Positions 16,017 to 24,892 of a stretch of 64,000 bases of DNA are shown here, piece by piece. The notes beneath the pieces were generated by a model. That model did no database searches and was not told the DNA's origin. It saw only the letters and a program-made list of their open reading frames with translations. How positions within the stretch are numbered: position 1 is the stretch's first letter; every line of letters starts with the position of its first letter. The stretch is from Streptomyces sp. NBC_00190 (lineage in GTDB: Bacteria > Actinomycetota > Actinomycetes > Streptomycetales > Streptomycetaceae). The DNA lies in NCBI RefSeq assembly GCF_036203305.1, contig NZ_CP108131.1, positions 434,001-498,000 on the forward strand, read 5' to 3'. The position numbers and the translations under genes were made by a program.

Positions 16017-17804
16017 TCAGTGGATGCCGTGCACCTGCAACCAGATCTCCAGCGAAGCCACCTGCCACAGCGTGCTGGCTCCCCGCTTGGCACGGTAGCG
16101 GTCGGGTTCCGCCAGCAGTGCGGCCACGTGCCGCTGGTCGAAGATCCCGCGCCGGCGCGCCTCCGGTGCGGTCAGCGCGTCCCGTACGCGGGCCAGCACC
16201 GGCTCGGCCATCTGCCGGATCCCCGGCACGGGGAAGTAGCCCTTGGGGCGGTCCACGATCTCCGGGGGCAAGGCCTTGCGGCCGATGTCCTTGAGCACGG
16301 CCTTGCCGCCCTGGTCCAGCTTGAGCTCAGGGGGGCAGGCGGCGGCGAGTTCGACGAGCTCGTGGTCCAGGAACGGCACGCGCGCCTCCAGGCCCCAGGC
16401 CATGGTCATGTTGTCGACCCGCTTGACCGGGTCGTCGGGCATGAACGCATGGACGTCCATCCGCAGGGCAGCGTCGAGGGAGGTTTCGGCGCCGGGGGCG
16501 GCCATGTGGGAACGGACGAACTCCAGGGAGGCGTCACGGGCCGCCGCGGCATCCGGGTGCAGCATGGCGGTGACCTCGTCGTGCGTCCGGTCGAAGTACG
16601 CGTCGGCGTACGCTGCGGGCGCGCCCTCCCGGCTGGCCGAGGCGATCGGCGGGTACCAGTGGTAGCCGGCGAACACCTCGTCCGCTCCCTGGCCGCAGAG
16701 CACCACCTTGACGTCCTTGGCGACCTGCTCGGACAGCAGATGGAACGCCACGGCGTCATGGCTGACCATCGGCTCGCTCATGGCTCCGATCGCGCCTTCC
16801 AACGCGGCGGCGAGCCGTCCGGTCGGGATCATGAATTTGTGGTGATCGGTCGAGAACGTGCGGGCGACGAGGTCGGAGAACCGGAATTCGTCGCCGTCCT
16901 CCCCGTTCTCCGCTTCGAAGCCCATTGCGAAGGTGGGGAGCTCCAGAAGGTCCAGCCCTTGCTCCGCCAGCAGGGCCACGATCAGGCTGGAGTCCAGGCC
17001 TCCCGAGAGCAGCACGCCGACGGGGACGTCCGCGACCGTGCGCCGCCGCACCGCGGTGCGCAGCGCGTCGTGCACCGCCTCGCGCCAGAGCGCCGGGTCC
17101 GCGCCGAGTTCGGAGTGGCGGGTGTAGGAGGGCTGCCAGTAGCAGTGGTCGTGGTGGGTGCCGTCCCGCTCCACGACACGGACGGTGGCCGGCGGGATCT
17201 TGCGCACTCCAGCCAGTACGGTCCTGGGCGCCGGTACGGTGCCGTGCCAGCTGAGGTACTGGTGGAGCGCCACCGGGTCGACGGAGGTGTCGACTCCCCC
17301 GCCCGCCAGCAGGGCTGGCAGGGTGGAGGCGAAGCGGAGCCGGTGGGCGTCCTGGGTGACGTACAGGGGCTTGATGCCCAGGCGGTCACGGCCGAGCACG
17401 ACACGGCCCGTGTGGTGCTCCACGATGGCGAAGGCGAACATGCCGACGAGGAGGTCCACGCATTCCCGGCCCCACTGGGCGTACGCCTTGACGAGGACCT
17501 CGGTGTCGGAGTCGGAGAAGAACCGGTGTCCGATGCCTTCGAGTCGGCTGCGCACCTCGCGGTGGTTGTAGATGCAGCCGTTGAAGACCGCCGTCAGCCC
17601 CAGCCGGGCGTCGGTCATGGGCTGGGCACCCCGCTCCGACAGGTCGATGATCTTCAAGCGCCGATGCCCCACGGCGACCGCTCCGTGCGACCAGGCGCCT
17701 CGGCCGTCGGGCCCGCGCGGCTCCAGGACGTCGGTCATACGTTCGACTGCCGCGAGGTCGGGACGGCCGCCGTCGAAGCGCACCTCCCCGCTCAAGCCGC
17801 ACAT
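16017..17804 (-). CDS. N-acetylglutaminylglutamine amidotransferase (asparagine synthase family)
   Basis: 595 aa from ATG 17804, with GGCAGGTG upstream. The N-terminal class II glutamine amidotransferase domain begins MCGLSGEVRFDGGRPDLAAV with nucleophile Cys2. The synthase domain has the pyrophosphate loop LLSGGLDSS (about 265-273), SEPMVSHD, GQGADEVFAGYHWYPP and DDPVKRVDNMTMAWGLEARV. This wording matches the trio amidotransferase that makes the osmoprotectant N-acetylglutaminylglutamine amide, rather than AsnB. The partner acetyltransferase/ATP-grasp synthetase is usually adjacent but is not in this window. The S9 peptidase gene follows on the same strand. Predicted role: osmotic stress solute synthesis in the cytoplasm. 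Confidence 0.88.
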   Translation of the reverse strand: MCGLSGEVRFDGGRPDLAAVERMTDVLEPRGPDGRGAWSHGAVAVGHRRLKIIDLSERGAQPMTDARLGLTAVFNGCIYNHREVRSRLEGIGHRFFSDSDTEVLVKAYAQWGRECVDLLVGMFAFAIVEHHTGRVVLGRDRLGIKPLYVTQDAHRLRFASTLPALLAGGGVDTSVDPVALHQYLSWHGTVPAPRTVLAGVRKIPPATVRVVERDGTHHDHCYWQPSYTRHSELGADPALWREAVHDALRTAVRRRTVADVPVGVLLSGGLDSSLIVALLAEQGLDLLELPTFAMGFEAENGEDGDEFRFSDLVARTFSTDHHKFMIPTGRLAAALEGAIGAMSEPMVSHDAVAFHLLSEQVAKDVKVVLCGQGADEVFAGYHWYPPIASASREGAPAAYADAYFDRTHDEVTAMLHPDAAAARDASLEFVRSHMAAPGAETSLDAALRMDVHAFMPDDPVKRVDNMTMAWGLEARVPFLDHELVELAAACPPELKLDQGGKAVLKDIGRKALPPEIVDRPKGYFPVPGIRQMAEPVLARVRDALTAPEARRRGIFDQRHVAALLAEPDRYRAKRGASTLWQVASLEIWLQVHGIH

Positions 17805-18681
17805 GGGGCACCTGCCGATCCGCCGCCACGCAGAAGCGATCCTCGCACTGCTCTCGTTCCCGAGGCTTCGACCACGTCCACCTGCTTCTTCGCTCCTGTG
17901 CCGTCCGGTCCGCGCCGTGCGGACTCATGGCGCCTGCCCGGCCGTCCGCTCCCTAAGCCAAGGGGCTGCGCCCCGATGGCACGAACCGGTGTACGCGGGC
18001 CACCCCGCACCCGGCGGTCGACACGCCCACGGCCCTGCCCATACCCATGCCCGCGACGAACACCCCCACTTATGCCCCCGCCTGCTCACGGATCCACACG
18101 GCCTTCGGCGCACCACCCGACCGGCGCACCGAGCCGGCGCTCGCGTCCGCCCGGCCGGTGTCAGGTGACCACCGGGCTGACCCGGCTCGAATCTCAGGGA
18201 TCCTGGAAGCGGCGTCGGATCAGAAGACGCCGGATATTCCCACGCCTCCGGCCCCCGGGGGGCCAGGGCCTGCTGCAGCCGGGTTCGCCCGTTCGGATGG
18301 GTCGTAGGCGGGTCGCAGCGACACCGACGGACCAGGTCGCCATGTTGGAACATGGACGCTACCGGCCACAGCACGGCGCCGTACCACAGGACGACGGCAA
18401 GCCCAGATGACTCCCCGCACCCACACCCGCCGTACAGGCGCGGCGCCTGACCGCTGCCCCTCGGATGCGCCCTCGCGGCGTTGGCGCGCGCCCCGGCGCA
18501 GGCCGGACCCCGCACCCCGGACCACCTCGCCCAACCGGGCGTGGAACAGGAGCACGGGCAGGGTTGGGCGGGCAATCGCCACAGCACCGGGTGCACTCCC
18601 GGACTGAAATGGTGACGGGGCAACCAGCCGCGGCAGGGGCGCACACAAGTGATCCAATCACTACATTTTCAAGGTTGGAAA
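17805..18681. other. Intergenic stretch without recognisable genes
   Basis: Both strands carry only Arg/Pro/Gly-rich shadow frames. The synthetase gene expected beside the amidotransferase is absent. Promoters for the amidotransferase operon and for the gene at 18682 must lie here, but I cannot place them. Confidence 0.5.
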
Positions 18682-18906
18682 ATGGACGACAAGACGCCGG
18701 CGAACCCCGACGACCCTGCACCGCTCTCCGATGAGGAAATGATGAAACTCATCGACGAGATCCTCGACAGCGTGCCGCCCCAAGAGGCCGAGGGCTGCCT
18801 CCTCGCCATCGCCAATGGGACGCCACCTCCCCGGAACATTCCGGTCGCCCTGACCCCCGACCAGGCAAGCAGCCTCCTTCTCTTCCTCCACAGAGGTGGC
18901 GGCTGA
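18682..18906 (+). CDS. Small acidic hypothetical protein (74 aa)
   Basis: ATG 18682 follows AAGGTTGGAAA; an in-frame ATG at 18649 is possible. Sequence: MDDKTPANPDDPAPLSDEEM, with LIDEILDSVPPQEAEGCLLA and VALTPDQASSLLLFLHRGGG. It is acidic and helical, with no membrane segment. It lies 115 bases upstream of the secreted propeller gene in the same direction. Not recognised. Confidence 0.5.
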   Translation: MDDKTPANPDDPAPLSDEEMMKLIDEILDSVPPQEAEGCLLAIANGTPPPRNIPVALTPDQASSLLLFLHRGGG

Positions 18907-19021
18907 AGGCACCACCGCACCGCCGTTCGCGACAGGAAATGCAGCAACGCAGCCGAGCGGGCGCGGCCGAGATGGCGGGGGTAGCCTCGAAAGGGGCATG
19001 CAGCACGGGGAGATGGTGACG

Positions 19022-19987
19022 ATGAGGCTGCGGTCACGGTATCTGATGGTCGGCGCACTGGCGATCACCATGCTCGCACCATGGGCGCCGAACGCCCATG
19101 CGGCACCCGAAGCCTTTCCAGGCCGGAACGGAAAGATCGTCTTTGTGAGCAACCGCGACGGCAACGACGAAATTTACACCATGAACGCGGGCAGAACGCG
19201 CGAGGATGTCGCATCGCTGAGGAGACTCACCAACAACTCGGTACCCGACCGCGATCCCGTCTTCTCATCCGATGGAACCAAGATCGCTTTCGCCAGCCTC
19301 CGCGACGACAACTGGGACATCTTCACCATGAATTCCGACGGTACGGATGAGATGAGGATCACCGAAGACGCGTCGGGTGAGTTTCAACCTTCCTTCGCCC
19401 CGGGCTTTTCCCGGCCGCGGCAGACCATCGCCTTCACGAGCACCCGCGACGTGTCCGCCGGGCAGCCCTTCAACCACGAGATATACCGGCTCGACCCAGA
19501 AAGCGCCCGGCTCGCCATGCAGCTCACCTTCGATCCGGAACTGGACACGGAACCTGCATGGTCTCCGACCGACTGCAAGATCGCCTTCTCCAGCAAACGC
19601 GTCGGCGGGAACCGCGATATTTTCATCATGGGGTGCAGTGGCCTGGGTTTGCGTCGGCTCACCACGAACCCGGCAAGCGATTCCTGGCCATCCTTTTCTC
19701 CTGACGGAAAGAAAATCGCCTTTCAGAGCAATCGAAGCGGAAACGCCGACATTTACGTGATGAACATCGACGGCACCGGACAGAAACAAGTCACAACCGA
19801 CGTGTCGGAGGATTGGCAGCCGGCCTTCTCACCGGACGGTGCCTGGATCGCCTACACCTCATGGAACAGGCTCGGAAACGCCGACATTTACACCAAGAGG
19901 CTGGACGGAACTGCAGAACAGAGGATCACCAACGGGCCCACCGAGGGGGTGCACAACACCCAGCCCGACTGGCAGCCGTCCCCTTGA
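19022..19987 (+). CDS. Secreted TolB-like beta-propeller protein (PD40 repeats)
   Basis: 321 aa. ATG 19022 is chosen because GGGGAG sits nine bases upstream; ATGs at 18998 and 19013 are poorly placed. A signal peptide (MVGALAITMLAPWAPNAHAA) is followed by about six PD40 blades of the type IVFVSNRDGNDEIYTMN, DPVFSSDGTKIAFASLRDDN, PSFSPDGKKIAFQSNRSGNA and DIYVMNIDGTGQKQVTTD. Such propellers bind partners or ligands outside the cell; no enzymatic motif is visible. GC content here is visibly lower than in neighbouring genes, with AT-rich third codon positions in places, so recent acquisition is possible. Confidence 0.85.
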   Translation: MRLRSRYLMVGALAITMLAPWAPNAHAAPEAFPGRNGKIVFVSNRDGNDEIYTMNAGRTREDVASLRRLTNNSVPDRDPVFSSDGTKIAFASLRDDNWDIFTMNSDGTDEMRITEDASGEFQPSFAPGFSRPRQTIAFTSTRDVSAGQPFNHEIYRLDPESARLAMQLTFDPELDTEPAWSPTDCKIAFSSKRVGGNRDIFIMGCSGLGLRRLTTNPASDSWPSFSPDGKKIAFQSNRSGNADIYVMNIDGTGQKQVTTDVSEDWQPAFSPDGAWIAYTSWNRLGNADIYTKRLDGTAEQRITNGPTEGVHNTQPDWQPSP

Positions 19988-20206
19988 TCGCCGACCGTGC
20001 TGGGTGCTCACATGCGGATTCGCAAGGGGCCGGCGAATCGGCTCAGGTGCTACAGACGCTACAGGCGCTACGGACATGAGGTGTGACGTACTCGCCGTCC
20101 GTGACGAGGCGCCTGCCCTCGTCTCAGTCCTCAACGAAAAGCGGTGGCCGGTCCGTTCACTCCGTCGGCGATGTCGGTGATGAGGCCGCGCCCCGGCCAC
20201 CACCGT

Positions 20207-21283
20207 CTATGGACCCCCCTCCGCGGCGGACGCTCGCGCTGTGCGGCGGAAGGCGGCCCGGTAGGCGCTCGGGCGGTGGCCGGTGTGGCGGGCGAAGAGG
20301 GCCGCGAAGGTGCCGGGGTCCTGGTAGCCGACGGCCGCGGCGACGGCGGCAACGGTGCGGTCGGTGGTCTCCAGAAGATGGCGGGCGCGGCGGACCCGGG
20401 AGGCCTGCAGATGGGCCAGCGGGCTGCGTCCGGTCTCTTCGGCGAAGCGGCGCAGCAGTGTCCGGGTACTGACGCGGAAGGCCTCGGCGAGGGCGGCGAG
20501 GTCGTACCGCTCGGCGAGGTTCTGGTCGAGCCGCCGCATGACCCGCTGGGAGAACTCCCGGCCGGGCTGAGGCAGGAGCAGCGGGTCGACGTACGGGGTC
20601 TGCGAGGTCCGCGCGTCGTCGACGAGCGCCAACCGTGCGGTGGTGCGGGCCACCCGGACGCCGTTGTGCCGACGGATCAGGTCCAGCGCGAAGTCGTACA
20701 TGGCGCTGAAGGCTGCAGTGGTCGTCACCCCCGTGTCGGTGACGACCAGGTGCTCGGGCCGCACGTCGGCGCCCGGGCAGCGGCTGGCCAGTTCACCGGC
20801 GTGCAACCAGGAGGTGGTGGCCCGGCGCCGGTCGAGAAGTCCCGCCTCGGCGAGCAGGAACGCGCCGACGCAGAGGGAGACGACGGCGGTGCCGGCGGCG
20901 GCCTGCGCGCGGATCGCCGCGATCTCGGGGGCGAGCCGTGCGAGCCGGGCGTCGAGATCCGCGTCCGGGTGCAGTTCGAAGCCGGGGACCACGAGGACGT
21001 CGACCTCGTGCACGGGACGCACGTCCAGGCTCGCGCCGCCCGAGGCGGTGACCCGGCGGCGTGGCGAGAGGACCGACACCCGGTAGCCGGGCGCGTCCGG
21101 TCCGGCTACGTGCCCCGCCATCGTCAACAGGTCGGGGACGCCGAACACTTCGGACGCGAAACAGCCCGGGTACGCCAGGACCCCGACCCGCAGCGCACCC
21201 GGTCCGGTGCCCGGACCCACAGCGTCCTCGGCCTGCAGCGTCGCCTCCGCCATCGCTCCCGCACCCCCCTGGCCGCCGCGCAC
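20207..21283 (-). CDS. GlxA-family AraC-type transcriptional regulator
   Basis: About 358 aa. GTG 21283 is preferred because GGGAGG lies eight bases upstream; GTG 21301 and ATG 21253 are alternatives. The N-terminal DJ-1/PfpI-like domain reads RVGVLAYPGCFASEVFGVPD, VDVLVVPGFE and VVSLCVGAFLLAEAGLLDRR (nucleophile-elbow Cys present). The C-terminal AraC HTH pair is seen in DLAALAEAFRVSTRTLLRRF and VAAVAAAVGYQDPGTFAALF. It is divergent from the dienelactone hydrolase gene across a 93-bp gap, the usual arrangement for a regulator and its target. Confidence 0.9.
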   Translation of the reverse strand: MRGGQGGAGAMAEATLQAEDAVGPGTGPGALRVGVLAYPGCFASEVFGVPDLLTMAGHVAGPDAPGYRVSVLSPRRRVTASGGASLDVRPVHEVDVLVVPGFELHPDADLDARLARLAPEIAAIRAQAAAGTAVVSLCVGAFLLAEAGLLDRRRATTSWLHAGELASRCPGADVRPEHLVVTDTGVTTTAAFSAMYDFALDLIRRHNGVRVARTTARLALVDDARTSQTPYVDPLLLPQPGREFSQRVMRRLDQNLAERYDLAALAEAFRVSTRTLLRRFAEETGRSPLAHLQASRVRRARHLLETTDRTVAAVAAAVGYQDPGTFAALFARHTGHRPSAYRAAFRRTARASAAEGGP

Positions 21284-21376
21284 ACCGCTCGCCTCCCTCA
21301 CGTGTGGCGAGATTACCCCCGGCCTTGGCGATCCCGCCCCTCACCCGGCGGGCGGTCCCGGGACCAGGCTGGCCCC

Positions 21377-22207
21377 ATGAGCGACGACGACCCGATCACC
21401 GACTTCACCCGCCGGAGCGTGTCCGTAGAGGGGGTGAAGAAGACGGTGTACGTAGCCGGGGCAGGGCCCGCGGTCGTGGTGCTGCCCGAGATGCCGGGCA
21501 TCAGTCCCGACGTCCTGCGGCTCGCGCGCTGGGTGCGGGACGCGGGCTTCACCGTCCACGTACCCTCCCTGTTCGGGGCGGACGGCGCCTTCCCCACGGT
21601 CGAGGGCGGTGGGGAGGTCGTCCGCCGCGCCTGTGTCAGCTCCGAGTTCCGCGCCTTCGCCGGAGGTGGCACCAGCCCGGTGACGGTATGGCTGCGCGGC
21701 CTGGCGCGCCAGGCCCACACGGCGTGTGGTGGGCCGGGGGTAGGCGTGATCGGCCTGTGCTTCACCGGAAACTTCGCCCTCACCATGGCCCTGGAGCCGA
21801 CGGTGATCGCCCCGGTGGTCAACCATCCTTCGTTGCCGCTCGACGACCCCGGCGGGCTCGAACTCGACGCGGCGGACGCGCGCGCGGTACGCGACCGGCT
21901 CGACCGCGACGGACTCACCGTCCTCGCCTACCGCTTCGAAGGCGACCGCTGGTGCACGGGGCAGCGCTTCGCCGCTTACCGCGCGCTGCTCGGCGACGCC
22001 TTCGACGGGCGCGTCCTCCCGGACAGCGCCGCCAACCCGGCCCCGCCGCCCTTCTTCGCCGACCTGGTCGGCACGCCGCACAGCGTCGTCACCGCCCATT
22101 TCGTCGACGAGGCCGGCCACCCCACGGTCCAGGCCCGCGACGAGATCCTCGCCTTCCTCACCGACCGCCTGCACCCGGGAGGAAACCGACCGCTGCCCGC
22201 CACCTGA
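21377..22207 (+). CDS. Dienelactone hydrolase family protein
   Basis: 276 aa from ATG 21377. Alpha/beta-hydrolase with the DLH features: Glu38 in VVLPEMPGISPD, nucleophile Cys128 in GLCFTGN in place of serine, and a late DEAGHPTVQARDE with the probable catalytic His. DLH-type enzymes open lactone rings in aromatic degradation, but many actinobacterial members have unknown substrates. No clear Shine-Dalgarno site is visible, so a very short leader is possible. Probably controlled by the divergent GlxA-type regulator. Confidence 0.87.
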   Translation: MSDDDPITDFTRRSVSVEGVKKTVYVAGAGPAVVVLPEMPGISPDVLRLARWVRDAGFTVHVPSLFGADGAFPTVEGGGEVVRRACVSSEFRAFAGGGTSPVTVWLRGLARQAHTACGGPGVGVIGLCFTGNFALTMALEPTVIAPVVNHPSLPLDDPGGLELDAADARAVRDRLDRDGLTVLAYRFEGDRWCTGQRFAAYRALLGDAFDGRVLPDSAANPAPPPFFADLVGTPHSVVTAHFVDEAGHPTVQARDEILAFLTDRLHPGGNRPLPAT

Positions 22208-22290
22208 CCGGGGCCCGGGCGGCGTGATGCGGTTGCTGAGGCAGCGGTGCGGGGCAGGCGTGTTCATGCGCGGCTTGGACGGCGACCGGC

Positions 22291-22437
22291 GACCGGCGTG
22301 CGGTGGAGCAGCTGGAGTACGAACTCGGGGTGATCGGGAAGCCGGCGTACGAGGCGTACTCCCTTGCGGTCGCCCAGGTCGTCGCGGACCTCAGGTACCC
22401 GAACACCCGCTGTTTCGGTAGTGGGCTGTCAGGGCCG
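22291..22437 (+). pseudogene. Fragment of a DNA polymerase III alpha (DnaE-type) gene
   Basis: Reading from 22291 gives DRRAVEQLEYELGVIGKPAY, then EAYSLAVAQVVADLRYPNTR and CFGSG. This is the segment of DnaE proteins just before the catalytic core ('ELxVIxxxGYxAYFLxVAxVVxxIRxxGVRxAxRGSG'). There is no start codon, and both ends run into unrelated sequence. The piece is about 48 codons long and overlaps the tail of the reverse gene at 22391. I take it as a scrap of a duplicated or imported dnaE-like gene, not an expressed protein. Confidence 0.55.
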
Positions 22438-22984
22438 ACGCATACCAGTCGGGGACGGCGCCCCTGAAGGCCAGGGAAAGGTACGAGTTCAGCGCTTCGT
22501 CCACCTCCAGAAAGGGCCCGAACTCCTCGCGCCACGCGTCTCGGGCCCCCGCGTCCGGGAAGCCCTGGAAGACAGCGACTTCAGGGTCCCGTTCACCCCA
22601 GCACCCCCACTTCCGCGACGGTCCCGTCAGGGCGACGACGTTCGCCATGATCGTGACCGAGTCCCCGGCGTCGTCGTCCGGTCCGAAGCCGACCGCGTCC
22701 CAGTAGTCGTCCACGCTCGCCTCCACGGACAACGACAGGGCGGGAAAGGAGTACTTGTCGTCGTCCGGCGCGAGAACCAGCAGTTCGACGTGCTGGTCCC
22801 CGTGCCACCGTGCCATCGCACAGAGCGCCGGCCACAGGTCCGGGGTGAGGAGCACATCGAACTCGACGAACAACGTGTCTCCCGCGTCCCTCCTGAAGAC
22901 CATGCCGGGCAGGCGAGCATCGAGGTCGAAGACGGAGGCGAAGCGGGCGTGGATGTCATTGCCTCCATGACGGCGGTCAGACAC
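22391..22984 (-). CDS. Hypothetical protein (197 aa)
   Basis: GTG 22984 with GAGGA about nine bases upstream. A soluble acidic protein: HARFASVFDLDARLPGMVFR, TLFVEFDVLLTPDLWPALCA, HVELLVLAPDDDKYSFPALS and FPDAGARDAWREEFGPFLEV. It has no signal peptide or membrane segment. Its size and acidity resemble immunity-type or SMI1-like proteins, but I see no diagnostic motif. The last ~15 codons overlap the DnaE-like scrap on the other strand. Confidence 0.65.
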   Translation of the reverse strand: MSDRRHGGNDIHARFASVFDLDARLPGMVFRRDAGDTLFVEFDVLLTPDLWPALCAMARWHGDQHVELLVLAPDDDKYSFPALSLSVEASVDDYWDAVGFGPDDDAGDSVTIMANVVALTGPSRKWGCWGERDPEVAVFQGFPDAGARDAWREEFGPFLEVDEALNSYLSLAFRGAVPDWYASALTAHYRNSGCSGT

Positions 22985-23298
22985 GGGCGGGTCCTCATGG
23001 CTTGGGTGCGGGTGGTCAGGTCAGCGGACGAATCGGTATCCGGGCCGCGCGGGTTGTCAGCCGAACCGATTCTTACCGATCACCGGGTTCGACCGGCTGC
23101 ACCCCGGAGGCCGACGGCTCGGCGCACTCCACTGTCTCGGCCACGCGCACGCGTCCGCGGGCGGCGGGATGGGCGGAATGAGGTCGGGCAGCCTGGGCGA
23201 CTGCCTGGTCATTGAACCCCGATGGAGGGATCCGTAGTCTCTGATCTCGACCGCTTGGGCACCGGATCGGGCGGTCAACCAGTGGAAGGGCGGGGCCG

Positions 23299-24552
23299 TT
23301 GGCAGCGCAGGTGCAGCCGGGAAGGGCCATCGGGGGGCGCTACCGACTCGTCCGGCCCCTGGGGTCCGGAGGGTTCGGACGGGTGTGGAGGGCCCACGAC
23401 GAGGCGCTGGATGTGGAGGTGGCGGTCAAGGAGGTCTGGCTTCCGCAGCAGGCCGGCTCGGAGCGCGAGCAGGCGTCACGGCTGGCTCGTGCCGCCCGAG
23501 AGGCGCGCAACGCGGCGAAGCTGCGCGACGAGCGGCACATCGTCGCGGTCCACGACGTGGTGGTCGAGGACGGGGTTCCGTGGATCGTGATGCACCTCGT
23601 CGAGGGGCGCTCCCTGGAGGCACACCTGCGGATCGAGGGGCCGATGCCCGCCCCTCGGGTGGCGCAGGTGGCCACCGCACTGCTCAAGGCACTTGAGGCG
23701 GCCCACGCGGCGGGGATAGTGCACCGGGACCTCAAGCCCGCCAACGTGATGCTCGCCGTGGACGGTGATGTGCTGCTCGCCGACTTCGGCATCGCCGTAC
23801 ACAGGGCCGACACCGCGCTCACGGTGACGGGCGGGGTCGTCGGCTCGGCCGAGTACATGGCCCCTGAGAGGCTCAACGGTACGGAGGACCAGGGCGCCGG
23901 AGATCTGTTCTCGCTCGGCGTCACGCTGTACGAGGCGCTGGAGGGCAGGTCGCCTTTCCGGCGCGAGACCCCGACCGCCACGCTGGCGGCGGTGGCACTG
24001 CACCATCCCCCACCACCTCAACGCGCCGATACTCCCCTTGCCTCGCTGATCACCGCCCTGCTCGCCAAGGACCCCGCCGACCGGCCGACGATCGAGCGCG
24101 CTCTGGCCATGGCCGCGGCCGTCCCCTTGTCCGGCGAACACCACCTGGCCTGGATGCCGTACATCCCCGTCTGGTCGGGTCTGACCGCGCTCGGCTCCTG
24201 CGTGGCGGGCGGTCGGTACACCCGGGTCGGCCCGACCGTCCACTACGTCGCCGACCTGTCTTGGGGCGCCGGAAGCACGCTCGGGTCAACGGAGATCACA
24301 GCTTCGCTGCCCATCCCGGCGGCGGAAGTCGGCAGCACCGCTTGGGGCTGGCAGGGCACCGGCCGCTACCGCGACGGGACCCGCGGCACGTGGAAGACGC
24401 TCACACCCGTCATCGCGAACGGTGGCAACGTGGCAACGGTGTTCGCGACCCGCCCGAAAGACGGCGGCTGGGTTCCGCCCGGCAGGATCCCCTACACCTG
24501 GGGGGCCGGCGCGCACATGCGCATCCAGGGCGAGTACGAAACGTCCCTCTGA
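23299..24552 (+). CDS. Ser/Thr protein kinase with virion-like C-terminal beta domain
   Basis: 417 aa from TTG 23299, behind GAAGGG. A complete Hanks-type kinase domain occupies residues about 14-275: GSGGFG (22-27), Lys44 in VAVKEV, HRDLKPAN (142-149), DFG (162-164), and APERLNG. Instead of the usual transmembrane segment and PASTA or sensor domain, residues about 286-417 start MPYIPVWSGLTALGSCVAGG and read RYTRVGPTVHYVADLSWGAG. This motif is typical of small beta-sandwich domains in phage tail and capsid-decorating proteins. No membrane segment is visible, so it is probably cytoplasmic. Substrates unknown. Confidence 0.88.
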   Translation: MAAQVQPGRAIGGRYRLVRPLGSGGFGRVWRAHDEALDVEVAVKEVWLPQQAGSEREQASRLARAAREARNAAKLRDERHIVAVHDVVVEDGVPWIVMHLVEGRSLEAHLRIEGPMPAPRVAQVATALLKALEAAHAAGIVHRDLKPANVMLAVDGDVLLADFGIAVHRADTALTVTGGVVGSAEYMAPERLNGTEDQGAGDLFSLGVTLYEALEGRSPFRRETPTATLAAVALHHPPPPQRADTPLASLITALLAKDPADRPTIERALAMAAAVPLSGEHHLAWMPYIPVWSGLTALGSCVAGGRYTRVGPTVHYVADLSWGAGSTLGSTEITASLPIPAAEVGSTAWGWQGTGRYRDGTRGTWKTLTPVIANGGNVATVFATRPKDGGWVPPGRIPYTWGAGAHMRIQGEYETSL

Positions 24553-24564
24553 GCCGTGCCCCGC

Positions 24565-24852
24565 GATCACGAGCGAGGAGGAGGCCAGAGCGGTCATGGT
24601 CCTGCTGGGCGTCCTCAGCGACGAGACCGCTCCGAGGAGATGTGCCAGGCCGCCGGAGAGCTGCTGTTCCGTCTGGGTCCGCGTCACGCCGCCCCCCGCG
24701 GAGGTGGGCACGTTCTGAATGGACAAGTTGGTCAAGGAATTGCCCGTGACGTCGATCAGCTGAGGCGGGACCGCGTCCTCGACGCAGCCCTCGCCAACGG
24801 CGCTGGCCCCGCTCCACCTCGCACACTCGCGGGCATCAACGAGTGGCTGTGA
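24565..24852 (+). pseudogene. Decayed small gene after the kinase
   Basis: Protein-like sequence is split over frames: ITSEEEARAVMVLLGVLSDE in one, then EEMCQAAGELLFRLGPRHA and LRRDRVLDAALANG in another, ending EWL-stop at 24852. No start codon or ribosome site fits. I read it as a frameshifted relic, family unknown. Confidence 0.3.
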
Positions 24853-24892
24853 CCAGCTGGCGCACGAAACCGGCCAGGACGGCGCGTCGGCG

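Noticed and set aside
14005..18410. Very long forward frames opposite the S9 peptidase and amidotransferase genes
   Set aside because: They mirror genuine reverse genes with full catalytic motifs; no ribosome sites or motifs of their own.
24719..24763. 14-codon frame MDKLVKELPVTSIS after the kinase gene
   Set aside because: No ribosome site and lies inside a decayed gene region; too short to support.
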